Source: Sequoia sempervirens | Lineage: Eukaryota > Streptophyta > Pinopsida > Cupressales > Cupressaceae | Length of the DNA: 64,000 bases | Reading direction: 5' to 3' | Assembly (NCBI GenBank): GCA_007258455.2 | Contig: VDFB02047230.1 | Location: forward strand, 152,157,307 to 152,221,306 | In this document: one piece after another, positions 23,477 to 34,289 of the stretch | Position numbering within the stretch: position 1 is the first letter of the stretch | Layout of the letters: each line of letters opens with the position of its first letter | The notes under the pieces: model-generated | Seen by the model: only the letters and a program-made list of their open reading frames with translations | What the model was told of the DNA's origin: nothing | Databases searched by the model: none | Program-made: the position numbers and the translations under genes

Positions 23477-24840
23477 TATGATAGGGCGAATTTACTTTCT
23501 AGAATATGAGCAACAAACAAAAGAGAGCAAATAACAACTTAAAACACCCTACACCTCAAGATTAGCCTAAAGATTAACTAAGCAAAGCAAAATGGAAGAC
23601 TTCACATTGTTGAGTTCCCCTTTGGTTGGCCTTTCGATCTTCGATGTTGTATGCTCCTTGGATGGAAAGAGATGCAAGCTAATGATGGGATGAGGATGGA
23701 GAGATGAGTGAAAATAGATTCAAATATAGAAATTTGGCTAAGTATGGCTCAAGGAAATTTTTTGCAAGAGTTTGGCTAGCATGAATGATCTCTCCAAAAT
23801 GAGAGAAAAGAGGGGGTATTTATAGAGAGCTTTGAATTTTTTAGGGAAATGGATGGTTGGGATTGAGCCACCAAGATCAAGATGGAGGGCTAAGGTGAGT
23901 TGATAACTCACAAGCCCTCACATCTTGACATGTGGCATGTGAAGTGGTTTAAAAAAGGTGATGTGGACATGAGGTGGAAATATGGTACATGACATGGAGG
24001 TACTACATAGTACCTTGGGATTGGACAAGATCTCCTCATAAAGGAGGTCCTTGTCCCCATGTGGGTGAGAGGACATGTGAGGAATTAAAAATTCCTCAAC
24101 TATCCACATGGGGATGAGAAAAGGAATTTTAAATTCCAAGGAATGCATTGGGGGATTGAATGTGAATTAAAAATTCACATGGGGAATGAAGCATCTTCTT
24201 CAAAAGGAGAAAGCCTTTAATGAAGGTTGGCTTAGGAAAAATGACATGGAGATTAGGTTGACCTAATTAAGTGATTAAGGTTGTACAAATACTTGATTAG
24301 ACAAATTAATGATAGATTAGAGGCAAGTGGGAGATTAGGAAGAGTTCACATGTGACTTGATGTGACAAGTCAAAGATCACATGGGGAAGAGAAAATGGAA
24401 TTTAATATTCCTTGGAAGGATAAAAGGAATTAAAAATTCCTTGAGAGGTTTATTAGGCTAGTTAATGAAGGATTAGAGGAGGGTTAGGTGGCTAAGAGAG
24501 ATTAGGGGCCAACTTGCAAAAGTTGGAGGATGTGACACATCCTAATCAAGGATTAGGCATGTGCACATCCCTAATGATGAGATTAGAAGATGGATTAAGA
24601 TTAGATAAAAATGATGGAGGATGTGACATATGAAGAATTAAATAATGTCATATTTATTTAATTCATTTGATGAAAAAGAGGAAGGTATTTAATTATTTAA
24701 CTAGATACCTTAGGGATTTGGCAGAATTAAGGATATTAATTAAATAATAACAATATTACTTAATTAATGCAAACAAGGGGATGCATAGACGAAAGGGGAT
24801 AAATTTGGATAAATTAAGTGTCTAAATTTAGGTGTCTACA
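23477..24840 (-). repeat. C-family LTR, minus strand
   Basis: On the minus strand it runs from TGTAGACACC to CCTATCATA and matches the 3' LTR of element C (48446-49644) in order along its length, including a TATA box and several small palindromes. It is flanked by GGTAC at 23472-23476 and at 24841-24845, a perfect 5-bp repeat, as for a solo LTR. The DNA to its right nevertheless resembles the internal 3' region of C. See findings. Confidence 0.82.
23817..23824 (-). promoter_or_regulatory. TATA box of C-family LTR
   Basis: TATAAATA on the minus strand, followed by CCCCCTCTTTTCTC. The same motif and context occur in the other LTR at 48788-48795, so it is conserved within the family and is the likely LTR core promoter. 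Confidence 0.6.
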
Positions 24841-24880
24841 GGTACAAAATGAGATTAGTTGGGGACAACATGGGGAAAAA

Positions 24881-26720
24881 TAAAAGCACACAAGGATGCC
24901 CCAACGTAACACAAGACCTCAGGGATCTTGGTGGGTACTACATGGGACAACCGAGAAGACAACAACAAAGAAAAAATCAAGATACACCCCTATGTTGACT
25001 AGTCAAAATGCACCATAATATGATGGATCATGGCGGCCCTGACAAGTGATGATAGGGAGCTCAAATGATAAAAAAATTCCAAAAGCACCAAAAGATCGCA
25101 ATAAATTTCAAGCATCCTTTGCCATAGGATCAAGGGGGTGGATGGGATTGATGAGGTCTGTTAGGAAGGATGCATCCTATTGAGACCGATCATGGATACT
25201 AAATTGAAAGATCGATATGACACAAGATATTCATAACCAATTGGATTTGATGATACAAGTGGATCATGTTTGTTAAGAACCAGCTAGATAAGGGCATAGC
25301 TTAATGAAACGACACAAGAGACATGACACAAGATAGGAGACTGACACATCCTAGCAACCTAGGGGCTCAGGGGCCGATCAAAGATTAGCCTTGTCTACGT
25401 GGAAGCGCAGAGCCCTCGTAGTTTGATAAAAGGCTGATGACAGACCGTGATGGAGACTTCGATGGATGACAGGATGGAAAAAGAAGAAAGACTGATGATA
25501 GATGGTAAAGGAGCATACAACAAATCCTCGAGGGTGGATCAAATGATCGACCTTGCCGATGTGAAAGCGTAAGGGCAACATAGTTCGACGAAAGACCATC
25601 AATAGACAATGGATGAAGGAGGATGAGATAACCCTAGATAAGGGGATAAGATGATGGGACCGAGACAAAGAGAAAAGATAGACCCGTTTGGTTGGATTGG
25701 AGGATGGTGAATAGACAAAGCTTAGGGATGGGATAGTTATCCAAATCAGTAATGATGAAGTGGGAGGAAGACAAGATGGATAGATGAAAGATTACTCAGA
25801 ACGAGTAAACAAATGATCGAGAGGGATGAACGACTACTCAACATGAGTAAATGACCGCTCACAATGGATAAATGATTCTTGGAGCGAGAAGATGAAGGTT
25901 TGGAATAGATGAAAGATTATTCAGAATGACTAAATGATTGATTGGGATTGGTGAATGAGAGTTTGAAATGATAGGGGGTTTGAAATGGATGAATGTTTAC
26001 TCAGAATGAGGAAACATATGTTTGAGATGATAGATCAAGGTTCGAAATAGATGAATGGTTATGCAAAATGAGTGAACATATGATTAGAATGGATGAATGG
26101 GACAAAATTGAAGAAAATGGAGGGAGGGATCTTAAGATTTGTTTCGATATACAAAGATCTTAACTGCAGATGGACTAAAGCTCAGATTAGGGTTTTAGTT
26201 AAGTTCATATTAGGGTTGGATGGAAGCCTAGATTAGAATGATTGGAGGATGTGATGGGATTGATTCTACACCAAGTTCTGGAGTTTAAGGGACATAAGGT
26301 GGTGACAATCAAATTTTTCTAGATTTGGCAATTTTCAAAAATTGTCAAATTTTGTCATTTTAGGAAACTTCACGGTCATTCGTTTGAGAGTTCGGTTTTT
26401 TCCCAAAAAATACCCAAAACTAATATAGGATGAATTGCCAAATAACATCCCAAATTTGAGATATGCATTCCAAGTTATTGAAAAAAATGATTTTTCAAAA
26501 ACTGAAAAAAAACACTAAATTGTGATTTTGAGGGTCAAGATGAAAGTTTTAGGCCCCAAAAATGTGGCGAAACGGGGGCCAACTGACTCAAGGTCAATTG
26601 GGACTCCACATGCCACCTCATAATGCAATCACCCATAAAATTTCAGCTCAAACGGACACCCAAGTCAAAAGTTATGGCCTCTAGAAGTTTCGGCACAAAA
26701 ATCAAAATTCTTGAAATGAA
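24881..26720 (-). repeat. Block shared with the 3' non-coding region of element C
   Basis: This matches 50150-51830 collinearly, for example GCACACAAGGATGCC, TATGTTGACTAGTCAAA and GTGATGATAGGGAGCTCAAA. It has no protein-coding content. From 25790 to 26110 short units like GATGAATGGTTACTCAGAAT recur irregularly. In element C the block is separated from the LTR by about 500 bases that are absent here. It is a truncated C-family copy or a separate repeat. Confidence 0.7.
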
Positions 26721-26819
26721 GTCAGTGTGATTGGGATGGATGATCTGATGATGGAGGAGGTGATTTCAGTGATGAAACGATGACCTATGGAGGGTGCAAA
26801 AAAGGTTGCTCGCAGATGG

Positions 26820-26917
26820 GGGCAGGTCCGCCTGTGTCCGGGCGGGTTCGCCCATGGATAGGGGCGGGTCCGCCTATGCCCGGGCGGGCCCGCCCGCGGA
26901 TAGGGGCGTGTCCTCCT
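26820..26917. repeat. GC-rich 42-bp tandem repeat
   Basis: Two units, 26820-26861 and 26862-26903, plus a partial third. Each has two related halves beginning GGGCGGGTCCGCC and GGGCGGG, and ends GGATAG. GGGCGGGCCCGCCC in the second unit is a perfect palindrome. The block stands out sharply in AT-rich surroundings. Confidence 0.8.
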
Positions 26918-27109
26918 AATAAAGCTAAAATATCAAGATAAATATGACTATATTAATCCTACTCAAGATACTAGTTCAATTGATGATTTCAATAGCCCTT
27001 TTTCAACTAATGGGATGTTTTTTCTAGTTAATATGTTTTATTTTCAACATTTCAACTAATTGAACTTCAGCTTGTTTCAACTTGGAAAGTTGCTAATGAA
27101 AAGACATTC
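26918..27109. other. AT-rich stretch without recognised feature
   Basis: A short AT-rich segment between the GC-rich repeat and repeat E. I see no open frame or motif. Confidence 0.4.
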
Positions 27110-27605
27110 CACAACTATTCTATGTTATCTAATTATTTTTATAAGTCTTCCTTCTACTCTTATCAATAAAATATAGAACACACAATATATATATTTTAAA
27201 CTTCCATAAATTTATAAGTGATTAATTCTTCTACTTTAATAGTATATATAGATTTAATAGTTAAAAGTATAATTTTTTATTTATTTATTGTACATATAAG
27301 GTTTGAAATTATTATTAATTGCTTGATTATTGAATTGTTTGATTTTTAAGTAAGAAATTGAATTTAATTATTTTTAAATCCAATCAATTTAGTATTCAAA
27401 GATAATTTTTGGTTAATAAGCATAAAGTAATTATTTCACTATTTTTGGTGGTAAAAATGAAGTATACATTTTTGTCAATATATGAACTATTTATAATGAA
27501 TAGAGGATAATGAGATTTTAAATCTAAAGGTCAACTATGACCATCAACCAAAATCATTTTCTCAAAAAGGACTATTTTATAGATTATCTTTCATATGACA
27601 TATAA
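27110..27605. repeat. Repeat E, copy 1
   Basis: Shares several blocks in order with 31430-31784: (A)TCTTCCTTCTACTC.TATCAATAAAATA, TTTATAATG with a downstream CATCAACCA, and ACTATTTTA..ATT.TCTTTCAT. It is very AT-rich with no coding content. This copy continues past the point where element D interrupts copy 2. Confidence 0.55.
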
Positions 27606-28099
27606 TATAATATAATATTTCATAGGAATAAATAAGTGAAATACTGAAATTTGCAAATGCATACCAATTCCTATTTACTTTCTAGAATATTTTGATAGAA
27701 TACCTAAATTAATTACATATAAATAAATGGTACAATCTTATGGAAAGTTGGACTTATTCCCTAATCCTTTCTCCATCCCCATTTACACATAATTCCACAC
27801 ATGTTTCTATTTATTATACATTTATTACACCTGCCCTTACAATCATCCTTGTACATTTATCCTTGCTTTATCCATATACAACATTATTCCAACATGTCCA
27901 CCTTGGATATCTATTTATTACAATTTTTTAGGAAAACATGTATCAACCTTACAATTACAAAAGGTTAATATTTATAATAAGTTTACAATTGAGCATAAAA
28001 GGGTCCAAAATTTTCTTTGAAGCTACAAAGTTTTGATTACATTAAGACTGGAAGGGCTAGTACCCATTACAAAACAACCATCGAGGTGAATGAGAGGTT
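27606..28099. other. AT-rich stretch, no gene recognised
   Basis: The open frame at 27740-27931 is low in complexity (Tyr/Thr/Leu-rich) and has no supporting features. I see nothing else. Confidence 0.4.
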
Positions 28100-28920
28100 C
28101 ACGAGAAGTGAAATTCCCAAAAAGCTAAAGCAAAAACTTAAACTTAAACAATCCAACTAACAAAAAGAAATAGAGACAACACATAAACCAAAGACTAGCA
28201 TGGGACCAAAAAACACCTACAGGTCTCCCAATAACTTGAGACCACTGATAGCCTTTCACTCTTGAGCTAGGAAGTGGAGCTTCTCCTCGAAAGACAGTGG
28301 GCCTTTCTAAATAGCTTGAGTATCTATTGTAGCATCCATAGCCGATATTTCCACCACCTTACCTTTCTTCTACATGTGACTATCATCACGACTTCCTCAA
28401 CCACTTATTTTCCATGGATTTTCCTTATCTCCTGCTAAAATATTTGGATGGTGAGAGCAATGTTCTTCACAGTCTCCTTGTAATCAATAATAACCTAGAA
28501 GCACTACACAATTTTTTCCTGGTTCCTATGAATAGCATCAATATCCATTTGTAAATTATTTTTATCCTCCTTTGCACCCATGAGAGCCCTCATCTCTTCC
28601 AACTCCTTATCCCAATTGACCCAATGCTCAAACGACTTAGCTAGGGAGGCTATCATATCCCAATGGACATTTTCCTCCACCTCCCCTAGCCACAAGACCT
28701 GTTGCTACAACACCTTGTTTTCTAGAATTTGGATTCTCTCTTTGGCAGTCACAAGCTAACCCAGGAGCCACTTGAGGATGTCATTCTAGACATTACCGTT
28801 TCTAAAATTTTATTGATTTTATTGTGAAGGGGGTCACCGAAGGTATGAGTTCCAAAACCCACCCTAGTTTTTGCATGGGTCCCCTCCAAATTGATGCAAG
28901 AGCATCCATGGCTCAATGCA
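28100..28920 (-). pseudogene. Decayed unrecognised ORF with coiled-coil-like segment
   Basis: On the minus strand a readable protein runs from about 28880 (THAKTRVGFGTHTFGDPLHN) through HWDMIASLAKSFEHWVNWDK to a heptad-like charged stretch (LEEMRALMGAKEDKNNLQMD), with stops and frame changes. The longest clean piece is 28504-28695. The composition is coding-like, with Trp and charged residues and strand bias, but I do not recognise the family. It is probably the ORF of an old mobile element; a host-gene remnant is not excluded. Confidence 0.35.
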
Positions 28921-30093
28921 ATCTTGTGTCAACTTGAAGGTGTCAATTTTGATTTTTTTTCAATTTTGGTGTGTAGGATTTCATGTTTGATTATTGAATT
29001 TCATATTTTTTTGTGAAATTAAATATCTTGTAATGTGGGGAAAATTTTAATTTGAAATTGATTTCCATTTGGGTCAAATTGGTGAAGGGGAATCATGGAG
29101 AGAATATTCTTTAAAACTGAAAAAAATAGAAAAAAATCAATTAATGGCATGGGTTTATGGGAGCCATTAAGGCCATATGTAACTCCTATTTTGAATTTTA
29201 ATAGATCCGAAAAATAGGGATGGAGAGAGTGGGCACCCAAGATAAGAAAAGCATATTTTTGCAGCTTTAATGCATAAAAATAAGAAAGCCAAAAATAACA
29301 CCACCACAAAGCATGGGAAGGCACAAAGTTTGAGTGGCTTATTTAGTCAATTTATTTGATTAAAATAATCAAATTTGTATTTTTTCCAAGAGGGGGATGT
29401 TTCATTTTGGAGAGTGAGTTGGAAATGAATTGAAATGCAAATAAATTAAAGGAAATTACAATTTCATTAAAAAAAGGAATAGTAATTCATTTTTAAGTTT
29501 AGTTTTTCGATGTTGTTGGAGAGACAAAGGGGAGGAATGTCATACCTACAAGAGTGGTTTTGGATTGTGTTGTGGTAGATTTGAGGCTGGTTGTATAGCC
29601 ATTGAGATTCTAGGAGAATCTGTGACAATTGCATAGTTGTTTGTTGTGATTTTGTAGGAGGTGGAAGGGGAAGTTTTGTGAAGCTTTGGTTTGTTGTAGA
29701 AAACCATTTTGCAATTGATTTTTGCAGCTTTGTAAGGGTTTTTTGCAGCCCCATTGTATTTTTTTGGCTGTTGTAATTTTATTTTATAAAATTGGATGAA
29801 TATATGAAACGTTAGTTACAAGTTGCAAACTAGATTTACAAGTAATTGTTGCAAGTTTTTATTTATGTTTGTGTGTGAGAAAATATATGTGAGGGATACT
29901 TATACCAAATCTCTCCTACATTAGTGATATGAGAATGGAAGTTCCTAAGTGTGTAGGCAGAAGTGTCGATGTGAGGCAGTTTGCACCAGGACTTGGGGGT
30001 GGAATGTGTGTGGTGTGTAGACCGATCATCGAATGTGAGGCAATCTATGCTTGAGAGGTTGGAGTTTGAGAGTGTGTGGTGAGTGTTTGAAAA
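28921..30093. other. Non-coding stretch between decayed ORFs
   Basis: AT-rich DNA with short open frames on the minus strand (29019-29324, 29467-29754) that show no domain or conserved motif. GTGTGTGTGAGA-like and GTGAGGCA motifs recur at 29860-30070, just upstream of the next ORF, and may be its leader. Confidence 0.35.
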
Positions 30094-30815
30094 ATGAAAA
30101 AGAAGAAAGGAAAAAGGAATTTTGTTATTAGATGGATTTTGACAGTTCCTAGACTTGAGGAACTCAAGGAAAGACTAAGGATGGACAAGGTGAGAGAATT
30201 TGAGGAGCTAAAGCAATCAGTGGAAGATTTGAAAGTAGATTTGGAAAGGATAAGAGGTAATGGTAACTTTTTTTATCAATATAATAATATTTTGAATGCA
30301 AGAAAGAAAGAAGATGAAGCAAAGTTTCATACATGTGAAATTGCAGAAGAAAAAGATGAGTGGGAAGAAGTTTCTGAATATGAAGCTGAGGAGACATGTC
30401 TTTTAGAAGGCATGAAAGCTGAAATAAAATAAATTGTAGCAAAGAATGGAGATGAAGAAAAAGAGGCAATAAATTTGAATATTGTTGATTTGAGTAGTGT
30501 AGTAGAAGCTGAGATGATGGACTTTGAGGGTTCTATATTTGATAAAAAAATTGGTGAAGATGAAGAAGATCTCCTACTCAAAGAGGAGATAAGAAAGATA
30601 TCTTGTTTGAAGGGAAAGTGACTGATGAATGTGAAAAGAAGTATGAGAAGAATAGGGAAGAGAAAAATACCTCTGTAGAGGTATTCAATGGACTTTTTGG
30701 TTGCAAGTTTTGGGAAAAACTAGTAAAAGGAAAGAGAAGGAATCAATGTGTGGGAGGTGAGTGCCTGAGTAGTGTAGCTACAAAAGAAAATAAAGAGGCT
30801 GCCAAGGCAAGGTAG
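30094..30815 (+). pseudogene. Highly charged ORF region, unrecognised, broken
   Basis: An open frame from ATG at 30094 to a TAA at 30430 encodes 112 residues rich in Glu and Lys with heptad-like spacing (LEELKERLRMDKVREFEELK). After the stop, the same frame stays open and acidic to about 30618 (MMDFEGSIFDKKIGEDEEDL). Another frame then continues from 30603 to 30815 (VFNGLFGCKFWEKLVKGKRR). One stop and one frame change separate the three pieces, so this looks like a recently broken gene of about 235 residues with a coiled coil. I do not recognise it. It may belong to an unidentified element. Confidence 0.4.
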
Positions 30816-31122
30816 TTGAGCATGGTTGAGCTGAGAAATTCCTTTGAAGGCCATTGATGTAATTTGGTTGCTGATTTTTATATAAATGAATAAAGAAATA
30901 TTCATTGCAATTTTAAATCTATGTATTTTCATGAGTATGTGAGCAGAGATTCTCTGGTGCATAATTTAGAGAAATTGTAATATCGCAATCTTATTTGTGA
31001 GAATCTATGTGTTTTTGGCAAGAGGGGTCTTTTTGTTATTTTCATTACAAATTGATATATAAATTAGTGGAAATTATGGAGGATTTTATATATCATTCAT
31101 AAGGAATTTTTAATTATTTCAA
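30816..31122. other. Non-coding AT-rich stretch
   Basis: Directly after the charged ORF. ATAAATGAATAAAGAAATA (about 30882) could serve as a polyadenylation region for it. Nothing else is seen. Confidence 0.3.
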
Positions 31123-31281
31123 ATGGGATTATGAGTCTTTAGGTTGAAATCATTTTGATTAAGAGTAAAGGTTTGTGAGGTATTCATTCCACCAAAGTCA
31201 TATGGAATTATGAGTTTTTAGGCTGGAATTTCTTTAGCTAAGAGTCAAGGATTGATGGGTATTTATTCCACTAAAGTCATT
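31123..31281. repeat. Diverged tandem duplication, 79-bp unit
   Basis: Unit 1 (31123-31201) and unit 2 (31202-31281) share ATGGGATTATGAGT/ATGGAATTATGAGT, TTTAGG, AAGAGT.AA and TATTCATTCCACCAAAGTCAT/TATTTATTCCACTAAAGTCAT. The divergence shows an old event. Confidence 0.7.
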
Positions 31282-31429
31282 TGGGGCATGATCGTAACCT
31301 CATCCCTTATTGCATTCATCAATACATGATTATTGATGAGATCATTTAGAACTATTCAACTTCACCAATAGGTCAAGGGCCCATTGACTAAAAATTGACT
31401 ATTTTGAAGACATTTCTCGACAACGTATT

Positions 31430-31784
31430 ATTGTTCCATGATTATTGACTTGAATCCCTCTTCATAAAGACTTCCTCCTACCCTCACTAATAAAATAGAA
31501 ACAACAATATCTCAAGCATATATATTGTTTCCTTTGTCTCGGTAGGTTTTAAAAATATTAATAAAGTTATCTTATAACACATGTGGATGTGATACAGTTA
31601 ATTCTATAAAAGTGAACAATTTTTTTTATATATATACAAATCAAGTGTGAAGTCATGATCATTTTAACTATTTATAATGTATAAAATGAAAGACGCTTTA
31701 AATTTGAAGATTACATATTCTCATCAACCACAAGGACATTCTCAATAATTACTATTTTAGAAATTGTCTTTCATAATATATAAT
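31430..31784. repeat. Repeat E, copy 2, interrupted by element D
   Basis: Homologous in order to 27110-27605, ending CTTTCATAATATATAAT, where copy 1 reads CTTTCATATGACATATAATAT and continues. The break coincides with the first base of the element D LTR, so D inserted into repeat E. The rest of this copy would lie beyond the right edge of the window. Confidence 0.55.
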
Positions 31785-32759
31785 TGTAGACACATAAAAA
31801 TGGTCGAGACTCACAAGCCATATTTTTCTATGATGACCACGCTTCTCCCTCACATAATTAATGTATTAATTATTCCTCTATGATTATTTAAATAAATAAA
31901 TTACATTTATTTATTTAAATAAGTCACTAATTAATCCTTATTCCTTCCAATAAGTAAATAAATTTCTAATTTATTTAATTACTTGTTTTCAATTTTCACC
32001 TAGAATTAAATAATTACCATTAATTATTTAATAAAATTACCATTTATCCTTCAATTAAATAAAACTTATTCATTTAACCCACTTTTCATCCCATAAGTTA
32101 ATAATTAAAATAATCATTTATTGTCTTTTGTCTTAATTCCCATTTATGAGTTAAACCATTATTTAATTCCAAAAGTCAAACTTCCTCCATAAATCAAATA
32201 ATTTTCTATTATCATTTGATTTTCCAACTACCTCTTTTTCTATCTCATTTATTTACCACTATTGATTTCTCTCCACTTAAATCTCAGGTCTTCATTTCAA
32301 ATATTGCCCTAATTTTGAGCTAATGTTTCCCTAACCCTAATGCTACTCATCACATTGAATTCTAGCCTTTGATCTTAGGGTTTTGTCAACTTCTAATCCT
32401 AGACATCCATTCTCAATTTGACATTCTTTAAAAGGGTCTCTCTCAAGTCATTTTACACAGTTATTTTCAACAATACATACACAGCATGCTCGAGAGCTCC
32501 AAGTACTTGAGCACTCATAATACTTCAATGTTTTGTTGATCTTAGTCATAGGCTATAGTCGTACTTCAAATATGAGGGAAATCATACAATTTGCAGGAAG
32601 ATGGAGAAGGGCAATGGAGGTCATTCAATGGAGATTTGAAAACTAGGTGATAGGGTTTCAATATTTTTATGTTTCTTTCTTTCCATTGTGCTCTATTGTT
32701 GATTAGGGTGGAGTTTATTGTGCCATTTGTAGCTTCCATAAAAAAATTCCCCTAATACA
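31785..32759 (+). repeat. Element D 5' LTR
   Basis: It starts TGTAGACACATAAAAATGG, as does the 3' copy at 48246. The right end is placed at CTAATACA (32759), followed by a possible primer site. The length of about 975 bp is inferred, because the 3' copy is cut after 200 bases. The interior is AT-rich with several ATTTATTTAAAT-like short palindromes (31897-31925). Confidence 0.6.
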
Positions 32760-32761
32760 TT

Positions 32762-32770
32762 TGGTGAACC
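32762..32770 (+). other. Possible primer binding site of element D
   Basis: TGGTGAACC starts two bases after the CA that ends the presumed LTR. TGG fits a tRNA CCA end. The tRNA is not identified, so this is a tentative call. Confidence 0.35.
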
Positions 32771-33400
32771 TCAATGCCTCATATTATTTTGTAACGCCTC
32801 ATATTGTTTTGGATGGATTTTGGATGATGTTTTATGCAACTTTATTTACTTGTCTCTCATGTGGCTTTATTTAATGAATTGGGTTGCACACCTTTCAATT
32901 TCCTTGATTGTAGGTAACACTTTAAGGAGCTCGTCTGAGGGAGGTATCCCACACTATCCATTTTCAAACAATTTTGATCTTCTCTTTGACTGAAGTCCCT
33001 TTGCTAGAGCACCTGCCTTAACCACTGTCGCATCCATTTAAGCATCCCTGTTTACCTTACAAATAAGAGAAGGCATCATTGCAGCTCATGCCCCCATGTA
33101 TCACTGTAACTTTGCACGGTATATGTTTTGAGCACCCCATTCTTTCCCCTTTCTACATATTTATCATGTCTCCTCTCAAGGAATTTTTTCCCATAATCTT
33201 AAAACGCCAGCTTTTACGATGATCTTTTCCTCTGACAAGACGACTTTGTAAACTTTGGTGAACTTATTACCTGCCTTTATGATAGTTATTTTATGAGTCT
33301 TCTGTTTCAAAAAATATCTTAACTTTTTCATCACATGTAGTAAGCAGGGACAACAAGTGAAATTCCATGGTGTTACTCTCAATACACTGAGTTGAATGGT

Positions 33401-33530
33401 GCTATATCTTGCCCAATAGAATTTTCTTTCATGCTGATGTATCTTGCCTGATAGAATCTCTGAGACATAACCAACATTGTATAAGTGGTCAAATGGCGAT
33501 GTATCTTGCCCAATACAATTTTCTTTCATG
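33401..33530. repeat. Three copies of a ~33-bp motif
   Basis: GATGTATCTTGCCCAATA-like units begin at 33401, 33436 and 33498. Copies 1 and 3 continue with GAATTTTCTTTCATG or CAATTTTCTTTCATG. On the minus strand they make the repeated phrases in the 117-residue frame. Confidence 0.6.
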
Positions 33531-34289
33531 ACGTGAATTTTCTAATGTTCTTTGAAAACCAACACAAGTACAACATATGTGTTCATTGAATCATAGGGTG
33601 GGAACTTCAATGCCTGTGCAGGAGACTACAACTTCGACTTTGGGTTTGGATTTGGCTTGGTTGGTTTTCAACAATATGTATATTTTGTTTCAAAAGTGTT
33701 CAATCAATTATATTTAGTTTGACAATAGACCCCACTCAAGTTGTGGAATTTTATGCTCTAATCTTTGTTGGCATTAGTTTGTAATGTTTAGCTGACGTTA
33801 ATGACCATGTTTGCATCTGAGGCCAACCAATCCATTTGTTTTCACCTACATTTGCAATGATCTCTCCTGTTGTTGCGCAAGGGTGAAAGAGCGAGTGAAG
33901 GAAAAATAATCTCCTACTGTTGCATTGAAATTTGTTTGATTTCTACATGAACATTGATTTCATTCTTCTCACCATTGTGGACTTCTATATTCTTGCTCAT
34001 TGGAAGCAATCTTTTCTCAACAATTCTCAGGTCAACAAACGCCTTTTGCATAGAGGGTCCCACAATTGAAGTTCGTTGAAATAGGGAGCACATTAATTAA
34101 TTCTGACACAAAAACAAAAATTGATCCGTCGTTAGGATTAGGGTTTATAATCTTCACCTTGGCCTTCTCCTTCAAGGCGGGCTTGAAGTAGAAATTGAAT
34201 AAAAAAAACACGCACCCCAGATCAAATCCCCACACTGGGCAGACTTACAGAGGCAAAGGGATGGAGCACAAGGAGTATCACTTAAGCAG

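Noticed and set aside
24079..24442. CRISPR-like spacing of short palindromes
   Set aside because: Plant nuclear DNA, unequal spacing, no direct-repeat plus spacer structure and no cas genes.
31785..32530. Alternative reading of D's 5' LTR as a solo LTR ending at CTCATAAT near 32519
   Set aside because: The flank match is only partial (ATAAT against TAATA), and gag-pol plus a matching 3' LTR follow, so a 5' LTR is simpler.
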